Positions 8,283-17,384 are shown, counted from the first letter of the stretch. The stretch: DNA of 64,000 bases from an uncultured Mucilaginibacter sp. (GCA_903891475.1 CAITEP010000005.1:124001-188000), one strand, 5' to 3'. Notes: a model not told the origin generated them from the sequence alone. Made by a program: numbers and translations.

Positions 8283-9156
8283 GCGCGTAATTACTTTTAA
8301 ACTTATCAATGGCTATTTGCACCATTTTTATGGCTTTCTCTACCCTGCCTTGCGCTTCATACACAATAGCCAATTGATAGGCTGCCTTTCCTGCTCGCTC
8401 ATTATTTGGGTCTTTTAAAAATGGTCTTAACAAGGTATCGGCTTTCGCGTAGTTATTTGCCAATAATTCGTTTGTAGCGGGTTGTATCCAATCTTCATTA
8501 TAAATTGGTCGGTTATGGGTAATGGTATAGGGTAAATAATCCTGTAGAGCAATTTTGGTAGCATGTTCGGCCGACTTCATCACCGATTCCATATTTCCTC
8601 CAACAGTAGGCTGGAAAATCAGATTGCCGATCAAGCCGATATTAGGCATTTCGGAGTGAGGTTCATTAAGAAAGGCATTTAGTTTTTTGGAACTTGAGCC
8701 ACCATCCTCAAAAAGGGTAAAATCAATTTGTACTGTACTGGTATATGCGGCAAATGAATTATTCAATTCGCTTAAATCAATACTTGGAACAAAATTATTT
8801 AATTGCAAAACATAATCGGCATGATTGGTTAAGGTCAATATTTTTACAGAGTCGGTGTTTATCTTCAAATCAACTGTATCAACTAAGTTAATTACCTTCA
8901 TATTAGGCAATTGTTGTAATTCATTTTGGGCATATTTTATCGCTGCAACAGCACCAGCTTTAATACTTCGTTGCCTCCTTTTAGTGAAATTTTGAAGCTT
9001 GCTTACATCAAAATTATTGGTAAGCAGTATAGTTGTAGGCCCTGGTTTAAAGGTAAGGTTTGGTGTGTAATCAAGGCTAACGGGTAGATATTTCATTGAA
9101 TCGCAACTGCTTAGCAGTACAACCAGACAAAGACAAATAAACTTTAAGGCTTTCAT
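8251..9156 (-). CDS. Lipoprotein with TPR-like C-terminus (possibly DUF6340)
   Basis: From the ATG at 9156 the protein is 301 aa and begins with a classic lipoprotein signal (MKALKFICLCLVVLLSSC, Cys at residue 18). A longer reading from 9177 adds seven residues including extra Met and is less likely. The body has a mixed alpha/beta domain (about 30-215), then a helical repeat pair resembling a TPR (about 225-300: ELLANNYAKADTLLRPFLKD, AAYQLAIVYEAQGRVEKAI). It resembles Bacteroidota lipoproteins that I recall as DUF6340; that name is from memory and uncertain. It probably sits in the outer membrane facing the periplasm. Its function is unknown. Its 3' end overlaps the convergent GNAT gene. Confidence 0.8.
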   Translation of the reverse strand: MKALKFICLCLVVLLSSCDSMKYLPVSLDYTPNLTFKPGPTTILLTNNFDVSKLQNFTKRRQRSIKAGAVAAIKYAQNELQQLPNMKVINLVDTVDLKINTDSVKILTLTNHADYVLQLNNFVPSIDLSELNNSFAAYTSTVQIDFTLFEDGGSSSKKLNAFLNEPHSEMPNIGLIGNLIFQPTVGGNMESVMKSAEHATKIALQDYLPYTITHNRPIYNEDWIQPATNELLANNYAKADTLLRPFLKDPNNERAGKAAYQLAIVYEAQGRVEKAIKMVQIAIDKFKSNYALMLLDELKTE

Positions 9157-9210
9157 TTCCATCATGATTTTAATCATTCGAAATTAAACATTGAATATGA
9201 AAGTTATATG

Positions 9211-9248
9211 AAAAAAAGACCGGCATCTTTAACAAAAAATGCCGGTCT
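9211..9248 (-). terminator. Terminator-like hairpin pointing left, between divergent genes
   Basis: Perfect 10-bp arms AGACCGGCAT (9217-9226) and ATGCCGGTCT (9239-9248) flank a 12-nt loop, with a U7 tract on the minus strand (A run 9211-9217). It is GC-rich against an AT-rich background. It lies between the divergent starts at 9156 and 9477, where no leftward gene ends. It may stop antisense transcription or act in a leader. Confidence 0.65.
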
Positions 9249-9433
9249 AACTAACTAACTAAACTGATCTTAATGAATATTAATATTTCTCGCAAATAGA
9301 TATTCAATGCAAAGGAACATTTATAAAGTAAATTCAATGTTAAGCGATTAACAAATCATCAAAAATTGTTTTTTGGTGGATAAATGGCGATTTACATCCT
9401 TAAAAATCTGGTTTCAGTTTCACGTATTGTGTT

Positions 9434-9441
9434 TATATTTG
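9434..9441 (+). promoter_or_regulatory. -7 promoter element TATATTTG for the M42 peptidase gene
   Basis: An exact TAnnTTTG match ends 35 nt before the ATG at 9477, implying a leader of about 28 nt. It lies inside the longer possible ORF from 9384, which supports the downstream ATG as the true start. The -33 element is weak. Confidence 0.5.
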
Positions 9442-9476
9442 CCTCCACTTTAAATAATAAATACGCTTATCAAAAT

Positions 9477-10592
9477 ATGTCAAAAAAGAAATCGGATGCA
9501 GCAAAGCATGTTGAAGTAGTAAATAAAAAATCACTTTCATTTTTTGAAAAATATATCAACAACCCTTCACCAACCGGGTTTGAATGGAAAGGTCAAGAGA
9601 TGTGGTTGGAATATATAAAACCTTATATTGATGATTACCATGTTGACAACTACGGCACAACAGTTGGTATTATTAATAAAGACGCGAAATATAAAGTGGT
9701 AATTGAAGCACATGCCGACGAGATTTCATGGTTTGTAAATTATATCACCAGCGATGGTTTAATTTATGTAATTAGAAACGGAGGTTCAGACCATCAAATA
9801 GCCCCATCAAAACGGGTAAACATACATACCGATAAAGGGATTGTAAAAGCCGTTTTTGGATGGCCTGCTATACATACCCGTAGTGCGGGAGAAAAAGAGG
9901 AAGCCCCAACACTTAAAAATATTTTTTTGGATTGTGGTTGTACCAGTAAAGAAGAAGTTGAAAAACTTGGCGTACATGTAGGTTGTGTTATAACTTACGA
10001 GGATGAGTTTATGGTATTGAATGACCGGTATTATATTGGTCGTGCCCTAGATAACCGTGCTGGTGGTTTTATGATTGCCGAAGTTGCACGCCTATTAAAA
10101 GAGAATAAGGTAAAACTACCATTTGGCTTGTATATTGTAAACGCTGTGCAGGAAGAAATAGGCTTGCGTGGTGCCGAAATGATAGCCAATTATATAAAGC
10201 CTGATGTGGCTATTATTACCGATGTTACTCATGATACCACCACCCCCATGATTAATAAAATTACCCAAGGTGATTTGGCTTGTGGAAAAGGGCCTGTAAT
10301 ATCATACGCTCCGGCAGTACAAAATAATTTAAATAAATTATTAATTGAAGCTGCCGAAAGAGCGAAAATTCCATTTCAACGTCAGGCATCTTCTCGGTCG
10401 ACTGGTACAGATACCGATGCTTTCGCTTATTCAAACGATGGTGTACCATCTGCATTGATATCATTGCCGTTACGTTATATGCATACCACAGTAGAAATGA
10501 TACATAAAGAAGACGTTGATAATGTAATAAGTTTGATATATCAGGCATTATTGACTATTAAAGCTGGTCAAGATTTCAGATATTTTAAATAA
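9477..10592 (+). CDS. M42-family metal-dependent aminopeptidase
   Basis: From the ATG at 9477 the product is 371 aa (MSKKKSDAAK...), a cytoplasmic dizinc or dicobalt aminopeptidase of the M42 (glutamyl aminopeptidase/PepA-TET) family, which usually forms dodecamers and trims peptides. Metal and catalytic motifs are visible: EAHADEISW (His/Asp), RALDNRAGG (bridging Asp), NAVQEEIGLRGA (catalytic Glu pair), DVTHD, and the C-terminal MHTTVEM. An upstream in-frame start at 9384 would add a hydrophobic 31-residue extension, but the -7 element at 9434-9441 falls inside it. The gene is followed by a separate promoter for the nucleotidyltransferase. Confidence 0.92.
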   Translation: MSKKKSDAAKHVEVVNKKSLSFFEKYINNPSPTGFEWKGQEMWLEYIKPYIDDYHVDNYGTTVGIINKDAKYKVVIEAHADEISWFVNYITSDGLIYVIRNGGSDHQIAPSKRVNIHTDKGIVKAVFGWPAIHTRSAGEKEEAPTLKNIFLDCGCTSKEEVEKLGVHVGCVITYEDEFMVLNDRYYIGRALDNRAGGFMIAEVARLLKENKVKLPFGLYIVNAVQEEIGLRGAEMIANYIKPDVAIITDVTHDTTTPMINKITQGDLACGKGPVISYAPAVQNNLNKLLIEAAERAKIPFQRQASSRSTGTDTDAFAYSNDGVPSALISLPLRYMHTTVEMIHKEDVDNVISLIYQALLTIKAGQDFRYFK

Positions 10593-10596
10593 AAGC

Positions 10597-10604
10597 TAAT
10601 TTTG
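10597..10604 (+). promoter_or_regulatory. -7 promoter element TAATTTTG for the nucleotidyltransferase gene
   Basis: An exact TAnnTTTG match starts 5 bp after the peptidase stop codon and ends 55 nt before the ATG at 10660. It suggests independent transcription of the nucleotidyltransferase gene. Confidence 0.45.
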
Positions 10605-10659
10605 CAAACTTTAATTAATCTACTGCTGAAAAATTGAACCCCTTTTACACAACACAAAT

Positions 10660-11559
10660 ATGAAACCAACATTAGTCATATTGGCAGCCGGCATGGCAAG
10701 CCGTTATGGAAGCATGAAACAAGTTGATGGTTTTGGTCCGAATGGAGAAACTATAATTGAATATTCCATATACGATGCCATTAAAGCAGGCTTCGGAAAA
10801 ATAAGCTTCATCATAAGGGAAGAATTTTTAGATTCGTTCAAAGCTATTTTTGAACCAAAGCTTGCTGGCAAGGTTGAAACCGATTACATATTCCAATCGT
10901 ACGATTTGAAGCCCTTTGGTATTGATAAAACCATTGAGCGTGCAAAACCTTGGGGTACCGCGCATGCCGTATTATCAGCTCGTAACCAAGTACACGAGCC
11001 TTTTTGTGTAATCAATGCCGATGATTATTATGGCTATGACGCGTTCGAAAAAATGGCTTATTTTTTGAACAATGAGGTTGCCGATGATAAATTTTCAATA
11101 ATTGGTTATCAGGTTGATAGAACTTTATCCGAATACGGAACCGTTTCGCGTGGAGTTTGCGAGGTTGATACCGACGGAAATATGGTAGCAATAAACGAGC
11201 GACTTAAAGTTTATTTTACCAAAGATGGTAGCGTAGTTTATGAAGAGAATGGGGTAGAAATGCCGTTAGCTTCAAATACACCAGTTTCAATGAACTTTTG
11301 GGGCTTTACCCCTGCAGTATTCAAGTTAACCGAACCACTTTTTAAGGATTTTGTTGCAGCCAACGAAACAAATCCTAAAGCCGAATTCTTTATTCCATTA
11401 ATTGGTGATGAACTGATAAAAAGCGGACAAGCATCATTTAAAGTAATTCCAACAAGTGCCAAATGGTTTGGTGTAACTTATAAAGAAGACAAGCCTATTG
11501 TACAAAAAAGTATCTCGGAGCTGGTAAAAAATGGCACCTACCCCGAAAAACTTTGGTAA
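10660..11559 (+). CDS. Nucleotidyltransferase family protein (sugar-1-phosphate type)
   Basis: This 299-aa cytoplasmic protein has the GT-A-like nucleotidyltransferase fold. The N-terminal loop LAAGMASRYGSMKQVDGFGP binds the nucleotide, and INADDYYGYDAF carries the metal-binding acidic residues. It lacks the full RmlA or GalU signatures, so the sugar phosphate and nucleotide are not fixed; other ligands are possible. The start is a clear ATG. A strong terminator follows 22 bp after the stop, so this is a single-gene unit. Confidence 0.85.
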   Translation: MKPTLVILAAGMASRYGSMKQVDGFGPNGETIIEYSIYDAIKAGFGKISFIIREEFLDSFKAIFEPKLAGKVETDYIFQSYDLKPFGIDKTIERAKPWGTAHAVLSARNQVHEPFCVINADDYYGYDAFEKMAYFLNNEVADDKFSIIGYQVDRTLSEYGTVSRGVCEVDTDGNMVAINERLKVYFTKDGSVVYEENGVEMPLASNTPVSMNFWGFTPAVFKLTEPLFKDFVAANETNPKAEFFIPLIGDELIKSGQASFKVIPTSAKWFGVTYKEDKPIVQKSISELVKNGTYPEKLW

Positions 11560-11580
11560 TAAAAGCTTTTTTAATAACTA

Positions 11581-11608
11581 AAGTCTTGCCACTTGGCAAG
11601 ACTTTTTT
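11581..11608 (+). terminator. Rho-independent terminator of the nucleotidyltransferase gene
   Basis: Arms AAGTCTTGCC (11581-11590) and GGCAAGACTT (11595-11604) pair perfectly around the loop ACTT and run into a T6 tract. Confidence 0.9.
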
Positions 11609-11838
11609 GTTTTATGTCCTACCCAAGCTAAAATGTTTTTCAATTTAAGTTGAACAGGTGTGTAACAAATTTTTTTATTTCTTCTCTTATTTAAACAAAT
11701 CGTTAATAACAAACTTAAAATAGATTTTGTGAATAAAATTACCTGAATTCTTTAAATAAAAAAAAACGTTTTATTTATATATTACTTACTTTATATTTAA
11801 AACAAATTAAGATATTCGCTTTAATTAAATAAAATGCT

Positions 11839-13173
11839 ATGCTAAAACCTAAATTATTTATTAGTGCCTTAACGGCATTAACCTTTTGCGGTGTAAACCT
11901 AAAAGCGCAAAAGGTTCAATTTACGGAGTACGACATGCCCAATGGATTGCATGTTATCCTTCACGATGATCACCATGCCCCAGTTGTCGCTGTTTCTGTA
12001 ATGTACCATGTAGGTTCAAAAAATGAAGAACCGGGGCGTACTGGCTTTGCGCACTTTTTCGAACACCTGTTGTTTGAAGGTAGTGAGAATATAAAGCGCG
12101 GTGAGTTTATGAAAATTGTTTCTGCAAATGGTGGACAGAACAATGCAAATACTACTCAGGACAGAACTTTTTATTATGAACTATTCCCATCTAATTATTT
12201 AGAAACCGGTTTATGGCTTGAAAGCGAGCGCATGATGCACCCGGTAATAAACGAAGTTGGTGTTAAAACCCAAGACGAGGTAGTAAAAGAGGAAAGGCGA
12301 TTGCATACCGATAACCGCCCTTATGGTAAGGTAATTGATGATATTGCAGCCGCTTTATTTAACAAGCATCCATACCATAATGGAGTAATTGGTGCCATGA
12401 AAGACATTGATTCGGCGAAACTGGTTGAGTTTAAAAACTTTTTCAAGTTATATTACGCGCCCAATAATGCGGTATTAACCATAGCAGGTGATATTGATAT
12501 TGCAAAAACCAAGCAGCTAATTGATGCCTATTTTGGTCCAATTCCTGCAGGAAATCCGGTTGTTTATAATAAGGTTGAAGAAGTACCTATCGCGAAACAA
12601 GTAATAGATACCTCCTATGATGCAAACATTCAAATACCTGCCATATTAGCATCTTACAGAATTCCGGGTAAAGATACGCGCGATTCAAAAGTAATGGAGA
12701 TGATTTCCACTATTCTATCGAATGGTGCAAGCTCACGTATGTACAAGAAGATGGTGGATGATAAGAAGGATGCCCTACAGGTTTTCGCTTTTAACTATGC
12801 CTTAGAGGATTATGGCATGTATATAGTTGGAGCCTTACCAAATGGAGGCGCCGCACCCGTTGGCTTGCTTACTGATATGGACGAGGAAATTGTAAAGTTA
12901 CAAACTGATTTAATTAGTGTGGATGATTACCAAAAACTACAAAATCAATTTGAGAACGATTATGTAAGTGCAAATTCAAGGATGCTGGGAATTGCGGAAA
13001 ATTTGGCTAACGGCTATACTTTCCATCATAAAAACACCAATAGTGTAAATGAGGAGTTGGAAGAAATAAGATCAATTACCCGTGAAGAAATTAGGGATGC
13101 TGCACGCAAATACCTAAATACAAATCAGCGTGTAGTATTATATTACCTACCCGGAAAAGCAAAAGCGCAATAA
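11839..13173 (+). CDS. M16 zinc peptidase, active subunit
   Basis: This 444-aa protein has a signal peptide (about 1-23, ending LKA). It carries the inverted zinc motif HxxEH of M16 peptidases as HFFEHLLFE (His72, Glu75, His76), with the third ligand Glu in the KEERR region (about 150). Both M16 domains are present. Pitrilysin-type enzymes of this arrangement cleave peptides inside a closed chamber, and the signal peptide places it in the periplasm. The next gene, 23 bp downstream, encodes an M16 homologue without the zinc motif. The pair therefore looks like a heterodimer of catalytic and R/Y-supplying subunits, as in mitochondrial processing peptidase and bacterial two-subunit M16B enzymes. 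Confidence 0.93.
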   Translation: MLKPKLFISALTALTFCGVNLKAQKVQFTEYDMPNGLHVILHDDHHAPVVAVSVMYHVGSKNEEPGRTGFAHFFEHLLFEGSENIKRGEFMKIVSANGGQNNANTTQDRTFYYELFPSNYLETGLWLESERMMHPVINEVGVKTQDEVVKEERRLHTDNRPYGKVIDDIAAALFNKHPYHNGVIGAMKDIDSAKLVEFKNFFKLYYAPNNAVLTIAGDIDIAKTKQLIDAYFGPIPAGNPVVYNKVEEVPIAKQVIDTSYDANIQIPAILASYRIPGKDTRDSKVMEMISTILSNGASSRMYKKMVDDKKDALQVFAFNYALEDYGMYIVGALPNGGAAPVGLLTDMDEEIVKLQTDLISVDDYQKLQNQFENDYVSANSRMLGIAENLANGYTFHHKNTNSVNEELEEIRSITREEIRDAARKYLNTNQRVVLYYLPGKAKAQ

Positions 13174-13196
13174 TTAACCCATAGCAAAACAAAAAG

Positions 13197-15281
13197 ATGA
13201 AGAAATTTATAATGATAGCTGCCGGAGCATTATTGATGCAATATGCCCATGCACAAAATACTATTGATCGTTCAAAACAACCATTGCCTGGACCTGCGCC
13301 AGCCATTACTTTAAAAGACCCAGTAATTTATAAAATGCCTAATGGCATTACTTTGTTAACTGTAGAAGACCATCGTTTACCAAAGGTTTCGGCAAATTTA
13401 TCAATTGATGCTGGCCCTATCACCGAAGGTAGCAAAGCAGGTGTAGTAAACCTGATGGGGGGTATGTTGAGCGAAGGAACCAAAACTATGCCCAAAGCAA
13501 CATTTGATGAAGCTGTTGATAAAATTGGCGCAAATGTTGACCTTAGCGCAAGTGGAGGCAGGGTAGAAGCCTTGACCAGATATTTTAGAAACGCGTTTTC
13601 TTTGATGGGTTTGGCCTTAAAAGAACCCGCTTTTACGCAAGAATCATTCGACAAATTAAAAACACAAGCTATTACAGGCTTAAAAACACAAGCAAAGAGT
13701 GCGCCAGCAATATCAGCCAGGGTAACCAATGCACTTACTTACGGCAAAACGCATCCAAATGGGGAGTTTGAAACCGAAGAAAGCATTCAGAAACTTACAT
13801 TAAATGATGTTAAAGAGGCTTATGGCAAGTATGTTACTCCATCAAGAGCTTATTTAACTATAATTGGTGATATTACACCAGATGATGCAAAAAAGTTGGC
13901 TATAGAGGTATTTGGAACATGGAAAGGTGCTCAATTAACCTTACCAAAACTTCCATTGGTTGCAAATCCAGCTAAAGCCGAAATTGATTTGGTTGATTTA
14001 CCCAATGCGGTGCAATCAGAAATTAAGGTGGTTAATTTGGTCGACCTGAAAAAGAATAATCCTGATTATTTCCCGGTGCTATTGGCAAATTATATTTTAG
14101 GTGGTGGGGCTAATAGTCGCTTATTTATGGATTTACGCGAAAAGCATGGTTTTACTTATGGTGCTTATTCAAGTTTAAGTGCCGGTAGGTTCCAAACAAC
14201 TTTTCAAGCTTCAGCAGCTGTACGTACTGCAAAAACAGACAGTGCCATCGCCTCATTCTTAAGCCAAATAAAACGTATCCGAACAGAGAAAGTTACCGAT
14301 GAGGAATTAGTTAATGCAAAATCACTTTACAATGGTTCATTTGCTCTAAATTTAGAGGACCCTGCCCGTACCGCTACTTTTGCTAGTAATATTTTGATTG
14401 ATAACCTACCTGCCGACTTTTATAAAACCTATTTACAAAAAGTAAACGCAGTTACTGCCGATGATATTTTAAGGGTAGCTCAAAAATATATGAGTTATGA
14501 TAATACCCGAATTGTGGTAGTTGGTAACGTAAGCAAAATGCCCGATGGCCTTAAAAAATGCGGCTATCCGGTAAACTTGTTCGACGCGTTTGCTAATCCG
14601 GTTACTGAAATTAAAACTCAGACTGCTGCGGATGTAAAGCCAGTAGATATTTTTAAAGGATACATTGACGCGATTGGTGGATTGGCTGAAATAAAAAACC
14701 TTAAATCGTATGCTGCAACTATGACTATGGCAATGCAAGGCATGTCACTAAATGTCGACCAAAAGAAATTGGCACCTAATAAAGAGGTAATGTCAATTAC
14801 AATGGGAGGCAATGTGATGATGAAATCATTATTTGATGGTGATAAGGGCTATCAGCAACAAGGGCCGGGTAAAAAGGATATGACAGCAGACGAGATTGCA
14901 CAAAAAAAGGTATTTACCTCATTAATTGAGCAAGTTGATTATTTGCAAAACCCTGCTTTTAAATTTGCTTTAAAAGGCGTTCAAAAGGTAAATGGTAATG
15001 ATGTCTACCAAATTGATATAACAGACCCAACGGGTAAATTATCTTCAGAATATTATGATGTTAAAAGCAAACTCCTTGTAAAAACAGAGACTACTACTCA
15101 GCAAGGTACAGTGAGTATAACAAATACAGCGGAGTTAAGTGATTATAGAAAGGTTGGTAACTTATTGTTTCCTTATAAAGTAGCTTTTAGTATTGCAGCA
15201 GGTGGCCAGGAGCAAAATTTTGTAATGACAGCTACCGATATTAAACTAAATACAGGTGTTACAGCAGATGATTTTAAATAG
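13197..15281 (+). CDS. M16 peptidase-like inactive subunit fused to a LolA-like C-terminal domain
   Basis: This 694-aa protein has a signal peptide (ending AHAQ, about residue 20). The first part (about 25-455) is an M16 fold with no HxxEH motif where the active subunit has one (AGVVNLMGGMLSEGTKTM instead). It does keep the GGGANSRLFMDLREKHGFTY segment with the Arg/Tyr pair that binds substrate. The last part (about 480-694) is a beta-rich domain resembling LolA/outer-membrane lipoprotein carrier folds (IDAIGGLAEIKNLKSY..., DYRKVGNLLFPYKV). It is co-transcribed with the active subunit and ends in a terminator. The C-terminal fusion may present or bind a hydrophobic or lipoprotein ligand, which is inference. 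Confidence 0.9.
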   Translation: MKKFIMIAAGALLMQYAHAQNTIDRSKQPLPGPAPAITLKDPVIYKMPNGITLLTVEDHRLPKVSANLSIDAGPITEGSKAGVVNLMGGMLSEGTKTMPKATFDEAVDKIGANVDLSASGGRVEALTRYFRNAFSLMGLALKEPAFTQESFDKLKTQAITGLKTQAKSAPAISARVTNALTYGKTHPNGEFETEESIQKLTLNDVKEAYGKYVTPSRAYLTIIGDITPDDAKKLAIEVFGTWKGAQLTLPKLPLVANPAKAEIDLVDLPNAVQSEIKVVNLVDLKKNNPDYFPVLLANYILGGGANSRLFMDLREKHGFTYGAYSSLSAGRFQTTFQASAAVRTAKTDSAIASFLSQIKRIRTEKVTDEELVNAKSLYNGSFALNLEDPARTATFASNILIDNLPADFYKTYLQKVNAVTADDILRVAQKYMSYDNTRIVVVGNVSKMPDGLKKCGYPVNLFDAFANPVTEIKTQTAADVKPVDIFKGYIDAIGGLAEIKNLKSYAATMTMAMQGMSLNVDQKKLAPNKEVMSITMGGNVMMKSLFDGDKGYQQQGPGKKDMTADEIAQKKVFTSLIEQVDYLQNPAFKFALKGVQKVNGNDVYQIDITDPTGKLSSEYYDVKSKLLVKTETTTQQGTVSITNTAELSDYRKVGNLLFPYKVAFSIAAGGQEQNFVMTATDIKLNTGVTADDFK

Positions 15282-15303
15282 TGAAATTATAAACATATAA
15301 AAC

Positions 15304-15329
15304 AAAGGGCTTGCATTTGCAGGCCTTTT
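15304..15329 (+). terminator. Rho-independent terminator of the M16 operon
   Basis: The arms AAAGGGCTTGCA and TGCAGGCCTTTT form a stem of up to 12 bp with two G-U pairs, ending in a T run, 22 bp after the stop of the second M16 gene. Confidence 0.75.
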
Positions 15330-15373
15330 GCTTTATATGACGTTTTAAAAACTGATTTCGCATAAATTTCAAT

Positions 15374-15381
15374 TAATTTTG
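15374..15381 (+). promoter_or_regulatory. -7 promoter element TAATTTTG for the DsbA/FrnE-like gene
   Basis: An exact TAnnTTTG match ends 18 nt before the GTG at 15400. A CTG at 15352-15354, 19 nt upstream, could serve as a weak -33 TTG. It supports the GTG start. Confidence 0.5.
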
Positions 15382-15399
15382 GAGCTAAATATTTGAATA

Positions 15400-16104
15400 G
15401 TGAAAGTTGAGATATGGTCGGATGTGATGTGTCCGTTTTGTTATATAGGTAAGCGCAGGTTTGAAAACGCTTTGGATACCTTTGATTTTAAAGATAAAGT
15501 TGAGGTAGAATGGAAAAGTTTTTTGCTGAATCCTGATTTGGAAACCAACCCTGATATATCGATAGACCAATATTTGGCGGATAAAAAAGGTTGGACATTG
15601 GATTATGCCCAAAAATTAAATCAACAAGTTACAGCCATGGCTGCGGATGTTGGTTTAACCTATAATTTTGATAAAGCCAAGGTAGCCAATAGTTTCAAGG
15701 CGCATCGTTTTAGCCATTTTGCAAAAAAGCACCATAAAGGTATTGAAGCAGAGGAAGTTTTGTTTAAAGCCTATTTTACCGATGGGAAAAACATTGATGA
15801 TAACAATACCTTGCTTGAATTAGGCCAGCAAATAGGTTTGGATGCCACTGAAATTGAGCAAATGTTACAGCATAACACTTATGCCGAAGAAGTTAAGCAG
15901 GATTTAATGATGGCACATAATTATGGCATACAAGGAGTACCCTTTTTTGTGTTAGATAATAAATATGCAATATCGGGGGCGCAAGCACCGCAAGTGTTTG
16001 AGCAAACTATAGCAAAAGCCTTTGCTGAATGGCAACAAAACAACAGTAAGGTTCAACTGGAAACGATAGAAGGAGCTACTTGTAGCCCTGATGCTGATTG
16101 TTGA
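15400..16104 (+). CDS. DsbA-family oxidoreductase, FrnE-like
   Basis: This 234-aa thioredoxin-fold protein has no signal peptide, so it is cytoplasmic. The CxxC motif (MCPFCYIGKRRFE, Cys11 and Cys14) and the cis-Pro loop (GIQGVPFFVLDNKYAISGAQ) flank a helical insertion, as in FrnE/2-hydroxychromene-2-carboxylate isomerase-like proteins. FrnE-type proteins act in disulfide exchange and oxidative-stress tolerance. The tail adds two more cysteines (CSPDADC), which in Deinococcus FrnE relatives form a second redox site; that parallel is inference. The GTG start is supported by the family N-terminus and the promoter 18 nt upstream. Confidence 0.9.
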   Translation: MKVEIWSDVMCPFCYIGKRRFENALDTFDFKDKVEVEWKSFLLNPDLETNPDISIDQYLADKKGWTLDYAQKLNQQVTAMAADVGLTYNFDKAKVANSFKAHRFSHFAKKHHKGIEAEEVLFKAYFTDGKNIDDNNTLLELGQQIGLDATEIEQMLQHNTYAEEVKQDLMMAHNYGIQGVPFFVLDNKYAISGAQAPQVFEQTIAKAFAEWQQNNSKVQLETIEGATCSPDADC

Positions 16105-16148
16105 TGTTTTAATTTCTCATCTAAAAAATCGAAATAAAAATTAAAGCT

Positions 16149-16156
16149 TAACTTTG
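16149..16156 (+). promoter_or_regulatory. -7 promoter element TAACTTTG for the MFS transporter gene
   Basis: An exact TAnnTTTG match ends 37 nt before the ATG at 16194. The operator-like dyad at 16170-16190 sits between this element and the start codon. Confidence 0.5.
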
Positions 16157-16169
16157 CTTATAAATGTAC

Positions 16170-16190
16170 TTAGTGTAGTATGTACACTAA
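16170..16190. promoter_or_regulatory. Perfect 21-bp dyad (candidate operator) before the MFS transporter gene
   Basis: Arms TTAGTGTA (16170-16177) and TACACTAA (16183-16190) are perfect inverted repeats with a 5-nt spacer. The site lies just downstream of the predicted transcription start and 3 bp before the ATG, where a bound repressor would block transcription. Its core GTGTA-N5-TACAC recurs upstream of susC at 50924-50940. The cognate regulator is not identified. Confidence 0.65.
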
Positions 16191-16193
16191 AAT

Positions 16194-17363
16194 ATGAATC
16201 AAAGCGAAATAGCAAATAACAAGGAGCGTATAGTATTACGAATAGCGGTAGCTGCTTTATTTTTTATGGCTGGCTTATGCTTTTCAAGCTGGGCATCGCG
16301 CATAGCAACCGTTCAACAAAAACTAGGACTATCTGATGCTGCTTTAGGAGCAGTTCTTTTTTCATTACCCGTAGGTTTGTTTTTATCCTTGCCATTTTCT
16401 GGATGGGTAATTACCAAAATTGGCAGCAAAAAATTATTGGTAGCGGCATTGCTTACTTATGGTTGCGCTTTGGTGAGTTTAGGGTATGCCCAAAACACTT
16501 ATCAACTAATTTGCTGTTTGCTTATTTATGGCTTTGCCAGCAACTCGGTCAATATTTCGGTAAATACCCAAGCTGTTGCTACCGAAAAATTATATGATAA
16601 GCCCATTATGGCTTCCTTTCATGGCATGTGGAGCCTGGCAGGGTTTACAGGGGCGGGCATCGGTACATTTATGATTGCCCAAAGGATTGACCCATCCCAT
16701 CATTTTATCATTATTTTAGGAATATTAATTGTTGGGGTTTTGATAGCCTCTAGCTATTTGCATGACGATAAGGGAGAAGTTAAAAGTTCGGAACCATCAT
16801 TACCTATTATTGAACGACTAAGACTCGTCATTCCATTATTCGCTCTAGGAGCCATTGCTTTTTGCTCCATGATATGCGAAGGAGCCATGTTTGATTGGAG
16901 CGTAGTTTATTTTAAAAAGGTATTAATTGCACCAATCGAACTTCAAGGCTATGGTTTTAGCGCATTCATGTTTACTATGGCATCCGGAAGGTTTATTGCC
17001 GATGGTTTTGCCCACCGATTTGGTCTTAAACGTACCTTGCAAATAAGCGGCATATTAACCACCACTGGCTTATTGATAGCAGTTATTTTCCCTCATTTTT
17101 ATACGGCTATTATTGGTTTTCTATTGGTTGGTGCCGGCGTTTCCTCGGTAGTGCCAATGGTGTACAGTGCCGCCGGGAAATCAAAAACCATGAGTCCGGG
17201 CGTTGCACTTGCAGCTGTTTCAACTATAGGGTTTATCGGGTTTTTGGTTGGTCCACCCTTAATCGGTTTCATAGCCGGACTTGCCACCCTAAGGGTTTCC
17301 CTTATATTTATCGCCTTTATGGGCTTTTCTGTAATAGTTGGCGCGACAAGAGCCAAACTGTAA
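16194..17363 (+). CDS. MFS transporter (sugar-type, FucP/YbjJ-like)
   Basis: This 389-aa inner-membrane protein has about 12 transmembrane helices. Its N-terminal half reads FFMAGLCFSSWASRIATVQQ, and the helix 2-3 loop SGWVITKIGSKKLL is the MFS signature region. A similar loop in the second half (GRFIADGFAHRFGLKRTL) marks the internal duplication. The small-residue pattern resembles the FucP/YbjJ group, which moves sugars or related compounds with protons, so a sugar substrate is plausible but not proven. It is a single gene with its own -7 element and a perfect operator-like dyad, so it is probably repressor-controlled. Confidence 0.88.
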   Translation: MNQSEIANNKERIVLRIAVAALFFMAGLCFSSWASRIATVQQKLGLSDAALGAVLFSLPVGLFLSLPFSGWVITKIGSKKLLVAALLTYGCALVSLGYAQNTYQLICCLLIYGFASNSVNISVNTQAVATEKLYDKPIMASFHGMWSLAGFTGAGIGTFMIAQRIDPSHHFIIILGILIVGVLIASSYLHDDKGEVKSSEPSLPIIERLRLVIPLFALGAIAFCSMICEGAMFDWSVVYFKKVLIAPIELQGYGFSAFMFTMASGRFIADGFAHRFGLKRTLQISGILTTTGLLIAVIFPHFYTAIIGFLLVGAGVSSVVPMVYSAAGKSKTMSPGVALAAVSTIGFIGFLVGPPLIGFIAGLATLRVSLIFIAFMGFSVIVGATRAKL

Positions 17364-17384
17364 TCCTTAATTAGGAAGTTAGCA

